Part shown: positions 16,221 through 23,563 of the stretch, one piece after another
Layout of the letters: each line of letters starts with the position of its first letter
Numbering within the stretch: the first letter of the stretch is position 1
Source: Solirubrobacterales bacterium
GTDB taxonomy: Bacteria; Actinomycetota; Thermoleophilia; Solirubrobacterales; Solirubrobacteraceae
Assembly (NCBI GenBank): GCA_019240115.1
Contig: JAFAYV010000052.1
Coordinates: 90,681-154,680 of the forward strand
Reading direction: 5' to 3'
DNA: 64,000 bases
Notes under the pieces: generated by a model
The model's input: only the letters and a program-made list of their open reading frames with translations
Told to the model about the DNA's origin: nothing
Databases searched by the model: none
Position numbers and translations under genes: made by a program

Positions 16221-17897
16221 TCACCGCCCGGGATCGATGCCGTAGTGGGGCACCGCCCAGCCGATGATCCTCTGGAACGCCGGCGCGGCCACCGAGCCGC
16301 CGTAGATCGAGCCTTGGGGCTCGTCGACGACGACGAGGCCGAGCAGCTGCGGGTGGTGGGCCGGGACCATGCCGACGAACGAGGCGACGTACTTGCTGTC
16401 GGAGTACCGGCCGTGGATGGCGATGTTCGCGGTGCCGGTCTTGCCCGCCATGTCGTAGCCGGGGATGGCGGCGCCCGAGGCGGTGCCGCCGTCGCCGAAG
16501 ACGCCGCGCAGCATCTGGCGCAGCTGCGCGGCGGTCGTGGGCGACAGGATGCGGTGGCCGGCGGGGGGCCGCACGGCCTTGTCGCCGATCGAGGAGACGA
16601 CGTGCGCCGCGCGCAGGATCCCGCCGTTGGCGATCGCGGCATACGCGGTGGCGATCTGGATCGGCGTCACCGACTCGCCCTGGCCGAACGGCAGGTTGCC
16701 CATCGAGGACCCCGAGTACTTGGAGACCGGCAGGATGATGCCGCCCTCTTCGCCGGGGAGGTCGACGCCGGTCGGCGAGCCGAAGCCGAAGCGGTGCACC
16801 CAGTCGTTGAAGCGGTCGGCACCGAGCCGCAGGCCGATCTCGTCGGCGCCGATGTTGCTCGAGTACTTGAGGATCCCGGCGGTGGACAGCGTCTCGTCGC
16901 CGTGCGGGTCGGCATCGTGGATCTGGCGGTCGGCGACCTGGAGCACCGGGGGGATGTTGAACTCGGTATTGGGCGCGATGAGCCCGTCCTGGAGCGCCCC
17001 GCCGACGGTGATCGCCTTGAACGTCGACCCCGGCTCGTAGTCGAAGTCCTGGCCGACCGCGAAGTCGGCGTCGGCCCAGGCGGGGGAGGCCCCGGGGTCG
17101 TTGGCGTTGACGCGCGGCCAGTTGGCGAGCGCGAGGATCGCCCCCGTGTTCGGGTTCATGACGATCGCGGTCGCCCGCCGGGGCCGGTAGCGCGCGCCGA
17201 CCCCCGCGAGGACCTGCTCGACCTCGTTCTGCAGCGCGACGTCGAGCGTCAGCGTCAGCGACTTGCCGGGCTTCATCTGGCGCACCTCGTCGATCGAGAT
17301 CGCCTCGCCACGGGCATCGTCGACGACCCGCCGCTCGCCGTTGACCCCCTGCAGCTGGCGGTTGTCGGCGTACTCGAGGCCGCTGTCGCCGCCCTGGTCG
17401 TTGACGCCGCCGATCAGCTGCGAGGCGGTCCAGCCGAGCGGATAGACCCGCTTGACGTCGGGCGTCGTCGTGATCCCGTCGATCGCCGCCGAGCCCAGCC
17501 GCAGCGACCCGATCCGCTGCGCCTGCGCGCTCGAGATCTGGTGGGCGAGCACCACGTACCCGGTGTGCGGCCGCGTAAGCTTGCCGAGCACGGTCAGCAC
17601 CGGCTGGCCCAGCAGCGGCGCCAGCATCTGAGCCACCGGCAGCGGTTCCTTGATCAGGTAGGGGTCGGCGGTGACCTCGGCGGCCGACTCCGACAACGCG
17701 AGCTGCACGCCGTTGCGGTCGCTGATCACCCCGCGAGTCGCGGGAATCGACACGTTGACGACCTGCTGAGTGGACGCCGCGCGCTGCAGCGACCCCGCCT
17801 TGAACGCCCCGAGATAGGTCGCGCGGGTCAGCGCGAGCCCGAGCAGGAGCAGGAATCCCAGGAAGAGAAACCCGACGCGGCGGTCGATCGCGGCCAT
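16221..17897 (-). CDS. ftsI: Penicillin-binding protein FtsI (septal transpeptidase)
   Basis: This 558-residue class B PBP cross-links septal peptidoglycan. One membrane helix lies at residues 8-27 (GFLFLGFLLLLGLALTRATYL), the dimerisation domain at about 45-200 (IPATRGVISDRNG), then the transpeptidase. The active-site motifs are all present: S-x-x-K as STFK near residue 292, S-x-N as SSN near 345, and KTGT near 485. There is no PASTA domain. I place the start at ATG 17897, 4 bp after the ftsL stop; a longer frame upstream only reads through the ftsL repeats. Its place after mraZ-rsmH-ftsL is the classical dcw order. Confidence 0.93.
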   Translation of the reverse strand: MAAIDRRVGFLFLGFLLLLGLALTRATYLGAFKAGSLQRAASTQQVVNVSIPATRGVISDRNGVQLALSESAAEVTADPYLIKEPLPVAQMLAPLLGQPVLTVLGKLTRPHTGYVVLAHQISSAQAQRIGSLRLGSAAIDGITTTPDVKRVYPLGWTASQLIGGVNDQGGDSGLEYADNRQLQGVNGERRVVDDARGEAISIDEVRQMKPGKSLTLTLDVALQNEVEQVLAGVGARYRPRRATAIVMNPNTGAILALANWPRVNANDPGASPAWADADFAVGQDFDYEPGSTFKAITVGGALQDGLIAPNTEFNIPPVLQVADRQIHDADPHGDETLSTAGILKYSSNIGADEIGLRLGADRFNDWVHRFGFGSPTGVDLPGEEGGIILPVSKYSGSSMGNLPFGQGESVTPIQIATAYAAIANGGILRAAHVVSSIGDKAVRPPAGHRILSPTTAAQLRQMLRGVFGDGGTASGAAIPGYDMAGKTGTANIAIHGRYSDSKYVASFVGMVPAHHPQLLGLVVVDEPQGSIYGGSVAAPAFQRIIGWAVPHYGIDPGR

Positions 17898-17901
17898 GCC
17901 G

Positions 17902-18669
17902 CTATGGAGAGCCGGCGGTGGTGGCGGCGCTCGTCGTGCCTGCGCCGGCGGTCGTCGTCCCCGGTGCGGCCGCGGCGGCGGTCGTCGTCCCCGGTGCGGC
18001 CGCGGCGGCGGTCGTCGTCCCCGGTGCGGCCGCGGCGGCGGTCGTCGTCGCCGGTGCGGCCGCGGCGGCGGCCGAGGGCGGCTCGCTCGCGGCGAGCGCC
18101 GACGCAAAGCCGCCGGCGTCGGGGATGTGGATGTTGGCGGCGGCCCGTGCTGCGGTGCCGCTCGGATGCCCGCCGACGAACCGGATCGCCGACGGATCGG
18201 GCATCACCATCCCCATGTGCGCGGCGACGGTCTCGATCCGCTGGTCGGCGGACAGCTGCGCGACCTGGATGCGCAGCTGCTCGTTGCTGATCTGCAGGGC
18301 GCTGCCGCGCTCAAGCGTTGCACCGATGCCGGCGTTGAGCTTGAGCACCTCGACCTGCATCGCGACGATCCCCGCGAGCAGGACGCCGAGCAGCGGGATC
18401 CAGGCCCGGCCGCGGATGATCCGGTCCAGGAGCGCGAGGTCGGCGAGTGCCCGGATCCGAGCGGCGAGATCGAGCCGGCGGATGGACGCACCGACGGCGA
18501 CCGGGAGCGCCGGCGGCCGGGTCGCCCGCGCGGGTCCGGAGACGCGCCGAGGCGTCTGCGAGGCCCGGGGGCGCTGCAGCGGCGCACGGTGCCCGGCGGC
18601 GCGGGCGGCCCTGGCGGTCGCGGCCGGACGGCGGCGCGCGGCGGGGGGAGTGGTGGCGGTGGGAGTCAT
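17902..18669 (-). CDS. ftsL: FtsL-like cell-division protein with Ala/Thr repeat tail
   Basis: The 255-residue protein has a basic, disordered N-terminus of about 85 residues, one membrane helix (WIPLLGVLLAGIVAMQVEVL, about 90-110) and a short coiled coil (LNAGIGATLERGSALQISNEQ...QVAQLSADQRIE), the bitopic layout of FtsL. Position between rsmH and ftsI supports this. After the coiled coil comes an unusual extracellular tail with four AAAAAP-G/A-TTT decapeptides. It is about twice the usual FtsL size. I chose ATG 18669, 10 bp after the rsmH stop. Sequence identity in FtsL is always low, so the name rests on topology and position. Confidence 0.8.
   Translation of the reverse strand: MTPTATTPPAARRRPAATARAARAAGHRAPLQRPRASQTPRRVSGPARATRPPALPVAVGASIRRLDLAARIRALADLALLDRIIRGRAWIPLLGVLLAGIVAMQVEVLKLNAGIGATLERGSALQISNEQLRIQVAQLSADQRIETVAAHMGMVMPDPSAIRFVGGHPSGTAARAAANIHIPDAGGFASALAASEPPSAAAAAAPATTTAAAAAPGTTTAAAAAPGTTTAAAAAPGTTTAGAGTTSAATTAGSP
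17951..18070 (-). repeat. Four 30-bp tandem repeats in the ftsL tail
   Basis: Four consecutive 30-bp units (17951, 17981, 18011, 18041) are identical apart from one base in the last. They encode the decapeptide Ala5-Pro-Gly-Thr3 in frame. Such near-perfect identity suggests recent expansion. Confidence 0.92.
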
Positions 18670-18679
18670 TGCGATCGGC

Positions 18680-19618
18680 TCAGACCTCCAGCTTGCGAAC
18701 GGCGCGCAGGTGCGCGGACTTGGAACGAGGGTTGGCGGCGACCTCGCCCGCGGTCGGAGCAATCGCCCGGCGAGTCAGCAGCTCGGCCTCGGGCTCGCGG
18801 CCGCAGACGCAGATCGGCAGCTCGGGCGGGCAGACGCAGCCCCGGGCGCGCGCCGCCAGGAAGCGCTTGACGAGCCGGTCCTCGAGCGAATGGAAGGAGA
18901 TCGCGGCCATGCGCCCGCCCGGCGCGAGCAGCTCCCAGGCGTCGGGCAGCGCCCGCTCGAGCTGGCCGAGCTCGTCGTTGACCGCGATCCGCAGCGCCTG
19001 GAAGGTCCGCTTGGCCGGGTGACCGCCGGCGAACTGGGCCGGGACGGGGACCGCGCTCTTGATCACGTCGACGAGCTGCTGGGTCGTGGCCAGCGGCGCC
19101 GTGGCCCGCACCCGGGCGATCTCGCGCACGATCTGGCGGGCGTACCGCTCCTCGCCGTAGTCACGCAGGACGCGGGCCAGGCGCCGCTCGTCCCACTCGT
19201 TGACGACTTCCTCGGCGGTCAACGACTGCTCGGGATCCATTCGCATGTCGAGCGGGGCGTCGTAGGAGTACGAGAACCCGCGCGTCCACGCGTCGACCTG
19301 CATCGAGGACATCCCGAGGTCGAGGAAGAGCAGGTCGGCGCGCACGTCCTCCTCGCGCAGGCCGGCGAGCGCGGTCGCAAAGTCGGCGCGGATGAATCGG
19401 GTGCGACACGGCACCTCGGCCGACAGGACCGCGAAGCGCTCCTCGGCGGTGGGGTCGCGATCGATGCCGATGAGGGTCCCCGCGGGCCCGATCCGCTCGG
19501 CGATGAGCCGCGCGTGGCCCCCGCCGCCGACCGTGCCGTCCACCGCGATCTCGCCGGGCTGCGGATCGAGCGCGTCGATCAGCTCGCCGGCGAGCACCGG
19601 GATGTGGGAATGCGTCAT
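18680..19618 (-). CDS. rsmH: 16S rRNA (cytosine-1402-N4)-methyltransferase RsmH (MraW)
   Basis: This 312-residue SAM-dependent enzyme methylates C1402 in the ribosomal P site. Visible motifs are HIPVLAGELIDAL at the start, DGTVGGGGHARLI (SAM loop), GIDRDP, DLLFLDLGMSSMQVD, the RGFSYSYDAPLDMRMD signature, and ISFHSLEDRLVKRF. A Cys-rich segment CVCPPELPICVCG near residue 275 is typical of actinobacterial members. I chose ATG 19618, which is one base after the mraZ stop; a TTG 18 bp upstream is possible but would overlap mraZ. Confidence 0.95.
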   Translation of the reverse strand: MTHSHIPVLAGELIDALDPQPGEIAVDGTVGGGGHARLIAERIGPAGTLIGIDRDPTAEERFAVLSAEVPCRTRFIRADFATALAGLREEDVRADLLFLDLGMSSMQVDAWTRGFSYSYDAPLDMRMDPEQSLTAEEVVNEWDERRLARVLRDYGEERYARQIVREIARVRATAPLATTQQLVDVIKSAVPVPAQFAGGHPAKRTFQALRIAVNDELGQLERALPDAWELLAPGGRMAAISFHSLEDRLVKRFLAARARGCVCPPELPICVCGREPEAELLTRRAIAPTAGEVAANPRSKSAHLRAVRKLEV

Positions 19619-19619
19619 G

Positions 19620-20072
19620 TCAAGCAGTGTCGCCAAGGCTCGCCGTCAGCTCGGGGATTCCGGACAGGACGTCCTCCAGGTTCTGCGCGTAGCGCGCGCG
19701 GTCCCAGACCTCCAGGCACTCGCCGGAGCCGGTCACGACGACCTCCTTGGCCAGGCCCGCGTAGCTCATGAGGGTGGCGGGGATCATCACGCGGTTGGCG
19801 GCGTCGAGCTCGACATCAAACGAGGAGTTGAAGAAGAAGCGCTTCAGCTTGCGCGCCGTCGGCGACGCCGGGTTCAGCCCGGCGAGCGTCTGCGCGGTGA
19901 AGGCGTCGTAGTCCGCCGGCGTCCAGATGGCGACGGTGCGCGGGGCCCCCGGCTCGGTCTCGTTGGAGGGCGCCAGCACGACGCCGTCGGCCAGCGCGGC
20001 CCGGAACTTCGCCGGGATCGTCAAGCGGTGCTTGGCGTCGAGCGCGTGTTCGAAGGTGCCGCGGAAGGTCAA
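19620..20072 (-). CDS. mraZ: MraZ, transcription regulator of the division cluster
   Basis: The 150-residue protein contains two SpoVT/AbrB-like beta domains: FRGTFEHALDAKHRLTIPAKFR (residues 3-24) and the second copy around FDVELDAANRVMIPATLM. MraZ binds direct repeats in front of its own gene and controls the dcw operon. It starts with TTG, the only in-frame choice that gives the conserved N-terminus; the nearby ATG at 20082 is out of frame. The ribosome site is weak. Five GTGGG boxes and a strong leader hairpin lie upstream. Confidence 0.95.
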   Translation of the reverse strand: MTFRGTFEHALDAKHRLTIPAKFRAALADGVVLAPSNETEPGAPRTVAIWTPADYDAFTAQTLAGLNPASPTARKLKRFFFNSSFDVELDAANRVMIPATLMSYAGLAKEVVVTGSGECLEVWDRARYAQNLEDVLSGIPELTASLGDTA

Positions 20073-20105
20073 GAGAGCTCATGGATCGGCCGGTATCGCT
20101 CAGAG

Positions 20106-20142
20106 CCCGGGTGGCTGGGTGGGAGGAGCCCTGCCACCCGGG
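20106..20142 (-). ncRNA. Leader hairpin of the mraZ operon
   Basis: CCCGGGTGGC (20106-20115) and GCCACCCGGG (20133-20142) form a perfect 10-bp inverted repeat with a 17-nt pyrimidine-rich loop on the minus strand, between the MraZ boxes and the mraZ start. It would be a stable hairpin in the 5' leader. Actinobacterial dcw leaders can carry a structured RNA (the mraW motif); whether this is a member was not tested. Confidence 0.55.
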
Positions 20143-20156
20143 TTCCGTGAGCGGCG

Positions 20157-20212
20157 CCCACAGTAACCCACTTCCTCCCACGATGCAACCTAATTCCCAC
20201 ATCTGATCCCAC
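20157..20212 (-). promoter_or_regulatory. MraZ box: direct GTGGG repeats upstream of mraZ
   Basis: On the minus strand GTGGG occurs at 20157-20161, 20167-20171 and 20177-20181, exactly 10 bp apart, and again at 20196-20200 and 20208-20212. MraZ is known to bind TGGGN repeats spaced by 5 bp (10-bp period), so the first three form a textbook operator 85 bp before the start codon. The promoter should overlap this stretch. Confidence 0.85.
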
Positions 20213-20242
20213 GGAGGTCGACACCGGGGTCCCGCATAGCCG

Positions 20243-20267
20243 AAAACCCCCGGACCTGCGGTCGGGG
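20243..20267 (-). terminator. Intrinsic terminator of the two-component operon
   Basis: On the minus strand CCCCGACC-GCA-GGTCCGGGG (one bulged base) is followed by GTTTTC. It lies about 185 bp past the histidine-kinase stop and just before the MraZ boxes, so it separates the regulatory operon from the division operon. Confidence 0.75.
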
Positions 20268-20371
20268 CGGCGGTGGGAGGAGGTGGCGCGCGGCACCGCT
20301 GGACCGCAAGATCGATTGCCGTCGCGCGGGCTGGGCGGCGCGCTGCAGCCCGGGGCAGCTTCCGTCCGGGG

Positions 20372-20444
20372 GGTGTGCGTGCCTCCGCCCCGCCGCGGCG
20401 GACGGCCGGCCGGTGTGCGTGCCTCGACCCGCCGCGGCGGACGG
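20372..20444. repeat. Pair of ~33-bp direct repeats
   Basis: GGTGTGCGTGCCT starts both copies (20372 and 20412), and each continues into CCGCCGCGGCGGACGG; the copies differ by a few bases. They lie in the gap directly downstream of the histidine kinase. No coding role is visible. The rest of 20268-20371 shows nothing recognisable. Confidence 0.8.
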
Positions 20445-20450
20445 GCGCCC

Positions 20451-21158
20451 TCAGCGGGGGTCGCGAGCGTCCGCGGCGAGCGGCAGCTCGAGCAGCACCC
20501 GTCCGGGCGCGGCCGACAGTCGCCCGCCGTGCGCCCGGACGATCCCCAGCGCGATCGCGATCCCGCGCCCGCGCGCGCCCCGTCCCGCGCGCGGCCGGCG
20601 CGCGAGCTCGGCGACCGGTGCCGGGAGCCCCGGGCCGCGATCGCACACGGCGATGCGCGCGAAGCGCCCGGCGACCGACCCCTGGATCGCGACCTCTCCC
20701 CCGCCATGCTCGATCGCGTTGGCGAGGAGGTTGCCCAGCGCCTGGGCGAGCCGCAGGCGATCTCCCCACACGATCGCCTCGGGGCCGGCCCAGCTGCCGC
20801 GCAGGGCGACGCCGGCGGCCGCGGCCCGACCCGCGGCGGCGTGGCGGCAGTCCGCGACGAGGCGCCCGACCATCACCTCGTCCAGGTCGCGGGGCCGTCC
20901 CCCTGGGCCGGTCGGCCGGCCCGGCGCCACCGCCGCGAGGTCGTCGAGCGCCAGCGACGCCCGACGCAGCTCGATGTCGATCGCGCGCAGCCGCTCCGCC
21001 GGGAGCTCGCCGGCGCGCTCGCTCAGCGACAGCCCCAGCCGGGCCGCGGTGATCGGTCCGCGCAGCTCGTGGCACGCGCGCGCGACCGCCTCGCGCCGCG
21101 TGCGCGACAGCGCGACGGTCATGGTCGCGACGAGCGCCGCGATGACCCACCCGCCCAC
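20451..21158 (-). CDS. Short membrane histidine kinase without sensor domain
   Basis: The 235-residue product has one membrane helix (VIAALVATMTVAL) followed at once by an H-box, ACHELRGPITAARLGLS, with the phospho-acceptor His near residue 27. The ATPase domain has an N-box (LGNLLANAIEHGG), G1 (VCDRGPGLP) and G2 (GRGIAIALGIVRAHGG). The G1 motif lacks the usual second glycine-rich stretch but is recognisable. There is no extracellular sensor. The start is uncertain; GTG 21158, 14 bp after the response-regulator stop, is the only in-frame start I see before the helix. The operon order is regulator then kinase. Confidence 0.75.
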   Translation of the reverse strand: MGGWVIAALVATMTVALSRTRREAVARACHELRGPITAARLGLSLSERAGELPAERLRAIDIELRRASLALDDLAAVAPGRPTGPGGRPRDLDEVMVGRLVADCRHAAAGRAAAAGVALRGSWAGPEAIVWGDRLRLAQALGNLLANAIEHGGGEVAIQGSVAGRFARIAVCDRGPGLPAPVAELARRPRAGRGARGRGIAIALGIVRAHGGRLSAAPGRVLLELPLAADARDPR

Positions 21159-21172
21159 GGCGACGGCGGCGC

Positions 21173-21895
21173 TCAGTCCTCCACCTCGCCGTCGATCAGC
21201 CGGTAGCCGACGCCCCAGACGTTGACGACGAACGCCGATCGGGGCGTGCTCAGCTTGCGGCGCAGGCGCGAGGCGTGGGAGTCGAGCGTCCGCGTCCGCC
21301 CCGGCGAGCGGAACCCCCACACGTCGCGCAGCAGCTGCTCGCGCGCGAACACGCGGGTCGGCGCCGCGGCGAGCGCCCGCAGCAGCGCGAACTCCTTCTT
21401 GGCCAGGTACACCTCCCGCCCCTCGACCCACACCTCGCGCGCCATCGCATCGAGCTCGAGCTCGCCGACGCGGATGCGGCCGGCCAGCCCGCGCATCTTC
21501 GAGCGCCGCAGCAGCGCCGCCACCCGCTCGCGCAGCTCGCCGTACCCGAACGGCTTGGGGAGATAGTCGTCGGCGCCCCGCGCCAGACCCCGGATGCGGT
21601 CGAGCTCGGTCCCGCGCCCCGACACGACCAGGACCGGTAGATGGGGGTCGAGCTCGCCGTGACCGCGGTCGCGGTCGCGCAGCTCGGCGAGCAGCTCGAG
21701 CCCGTCGCGATCCGGCAGCCCGAGGTCGAGGATCGCGAGGGCGGGACGGTCGCCGGCGAGGATCCGGCGCCCGCTGCCCGCCGAGTCGGCCTCGAGCGGC
21801 TCATAGCCGTCGGCGCTGAGATTGTCGGCGATGAAGCGCCGGGTGGCGGCGTCATCCTCGATAATGAGCACGGTCGGCCGCGACGAGCTGGACAT
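21173..21895 (-). CDS. OmpR/PhoB-family response regulator
   Basis: This 240-residue regulator has a receiver domain (residues 8-125): the acidic pair EDD near 14-16, the phosphorylated Asp in LAILDLGLPD, Ser in VVVSGRG, and Lys in YLPKPFGYG. A PhoB-type winged helix follows (about 140-235: GELELDAMAREVWVEGREVYLAKKEFALLRAL, then RTRTLDSHASRLRRKL and VWGVGYRL). ATG 21895 gives the standard N-terminus; an upstream frame is a mirror of the divergent gene. It is coupled to the kinase just downstream. The signal sensed is unknown. Confidence 0.93.
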   Translation of the reverse strand: MSSSSRPTVLIIEDDAATRRFIADNLSADGYEPLEADSAGSGRRILAGDRPALAILDLGLPDRDGLELLAELRDRDRGHGELDPHLPVLVVSGRGTELDRIRGLARGADDYLPKPFGYGELRERVAALLRRSKMRGLAGRIRVGELELDAMAREVWVEGREVYLAKKEFALLRALAAAPTRVFAREQLLRDVWGFRSPGRTRTLDSHASRLRRKLSTPRSAFVVNVWGVGYRLIDGEVED

Positions 21896-21976
21896 GTCCG
21901 ATAGAGCCTCGAAGCCGTCGCGATCCACCCCCTGCAAATTCACGTTCAGTGACTCGTCGGGGAAGGGTTGCGACAT

Positions 21977-22450
21977 ATGATGCCGACGCCCATGCACCGA
22001 CGCGGGAATTACACCTCGGGCGACGACTTCGTCCTCGAGTACGGCGAGCTGCGCTTCACCTTCAACGAGCGAGACTTCCGAGAGCGCTGCGAACAAGCCG
22101 CCCGCAAGCTCAGCTTCCTCGACAGCCCGATCGAGCCGGACGAGGCCGAGGACCTCATCAATCTCGTCGTCAACGGCGAGGTGACCGATCCCACCTCGGC
22201 GCTCGGCGAGCACGTCAACGAGTGCTGGTCCGAGCTCGTCGGTCCCTCCGAGCGCTCGCTCGTGCACTGGCTGCGCCGGCTCATCTTCCGCGGCGCGTGG
22301 CTCGACCAGCGCGTCAAGGAGGGCGAGCTCGACATCGCCTTCAGCGAGGACACGCAGACCTTCCTCTACGTCCAGCCCGACCGCGGCGGCGAGCCGATCG
22401 AACTCGCCCCCGAGCCGAGCTGGAATCGCGTCGCCTACGTCCGGCGCTGA
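21977..22450 (+). CDS. Conserved-looking hypothetical cytoplasmic protein
   Basis: I do not recognise this 157-residue protein. It is acidic, has no membrane segment or signal peptide, and contains a His-Arg-rich first ten residues, then alternating beta and helical stretches (FVLEYGELRFTFNERDF; PDEAEDLINLVVNGEV) and Trp-rich patches (ECWSELV, VHWLRRL, FRGAWLD). GGGAAGGG 10 bp before ATG 21977 is a strong ribosome site (ATG 21980 is an alternative). It is divergent from the response regulator, with an 81-bp shared intergenic region, so it may be a target of that system. Codon use is like that of its neighbours, which supports a real gene. Confidence 0.7.
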   Translation: MMPTPMHRRGNYTSGDDFVLEYGELRFTFNERDFRERCEQAARKLSFLDSPIEPDEAEDLINLVVNGEVTDPTSALGEHVNECWSELVGPSERSLVHWLRRLIFRGAWLDQRVKEGELDIAFSEDTQTFLYVQPDRGGEPIELAPEPSWNRVAYVRR

Positions 22451-22456
22451 GCCCGA

Positions 22457-23428
22457 TCAGCCGCCGGCGCCCAGCGCTCCCACGTCCTGCTGCCCGGGAG
22501 CGGGATTGTCGAGCAGCAGCCGCGGGACCGTGACCAGCGTGTAGCCGCGACGGCGCAGCGCGTGGACGATCTCCGGCAGCGCGTCGATCGTCTCGGTGCG
22601 GGTGCCGCCCGCATCGTGCATGAGAATGATCGCTCCCGGCTTGGCGCCGCCGACGGCGCTGCGCACGATCGCGGCGACGCCGGGCAGCTGATAGTCGTTG
22701 GTGTCGACCGTCCACAGGATCATCAGCATCCGATACCTGCGCAGCAACTTCAGCGTCGCCTTGTCCCACAGGCCGTAGGGCGGACGGAACATCCGCGGGA
22801 ACGGCGCCCCGTAGTCGCCGATCGCCGAGGTCTCCTGCAGCAGCTGCGCCTGCTGCTGACGGGGCGTCAGCTCAGACATCGGCTGGTGCGACCAGGTGTG
22901 ATCCCCGATCGGATAGCCGCGCGCGACGATGTTCGCCGTCGCCGCGCCGAAGTACTTCTGCGAGATCCCGACCTGGAAGAACGTGGCGGGCGTGTGCAGC
23001 TGCTCGAGCGTCGCCAGCACCCGCTCGGTGTACGGGCCCGGGCCGTCGTCGAAGGTCAGCGCGATCTCCCGGTGCTGGGCGCCCGCGACCCGAACGTAGG
23101 GCGTGTAGCGCAGCGTGCGGGTGATCGCCGCGTTCTCGGCCCCCAGCTCCGCGTGGGCGAACGAGCCGGGGCCGTTGCCGGCGAGCGTCTTGACCCGGCT
23201 GAGGTAGCCGCGGACGATCGGCGCCTTACCCACGCCGGCCGACCCGCCGCCCGACGCCGCCCCGACGACCATGCCGACGGCGAGCGCGAAGGCGGCCAAC
23301 GCCGCCAGCGCCGCCGCCCGCCGACGCCGCTGATGGATGGCCAGGCGCGTGCCGGAGGCGTCGGGCCGCAGTCCGACGCCGGCACCGTCGGCCGGGGAGC
23401 TGCCGAACGTCGGGTCGCCGTCGAGCAT
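22457..23428 (-). CDS. NodB-type polysaccharide deacetylase, membrane-anchored
   Basis: The 323-residue protein has a cytoplasmic basic region, one membrane helix (ALAALAAFALAVGMVVGAA, about 38-58) and an extracellular NodB domain (about 115-310). Family motifs are complete: MT1 TFDDGPG with the catalytic base Asp and metal Asp, MT2 GDHTWSHQPM with both metal His, MT3 RPPYGLWD, MT4 ILWTVDTNDYQ and MT5 IILMHDAGG. Such enzymes remove N-acetyl groups from peptidoglycan or chitin-like glycans. It converges with the small hypothetical gene upstream (6-bp gap) and is divergent from the glycosyltransferases, so it is probably a single-gene unit. Confidence 0.92.
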   Translation of the reverse strand: MLDGDPTFGSSPADGAGVGLRPDASGTRLAIHQRRRRAAALAALAAFALAVGMVVGAASGGGSAGVGKAPIVRGYLSRVKTLAGNGPGSFAHAELGAENAAITRTLRYTPYVRVAGAQHREIALTFDDGPGPYTERVLATLEQLHTPATFFQVGISQKYFGAATANIVARGYPIGDHTWSHQPMSELTPRQQQAQLLQETSAIGDYGAPFPRMFRPPYGLWDKATLKLLRRYRMLMILWTVDTNDYQLPGVAAIVRSAVGGAKPGAIILMHDAGGTRTETIDALPEIVHALRRRGYTLVTVPRLLLDNPAPGQQDVGALGAGG

Positions 23429-23563
23429 TTCAGTGAGGATCCGTTCGCGACGCCATGCGCGCCTTCAATCATGACGCCCGGGGCGGCGAACCGGAGGCCG
23501 CGGCGTCGCGCGAAAGCCGCATCACGCGGCGATCCACCGGACGGGGGTCTAGCCTCCGGACGC

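Noticed and set aside
17951-18070. CRISPR-like array (30-bp units) in ftsL
   Set aside because: There are no spacers, and the units encode an in-frame decapeptide.
20069-20707. Minus-strand frame covering the mraZ promoter and kinase end
   Set aside because: It covers the MraZ boxes and a terminator and has no recognisable product.
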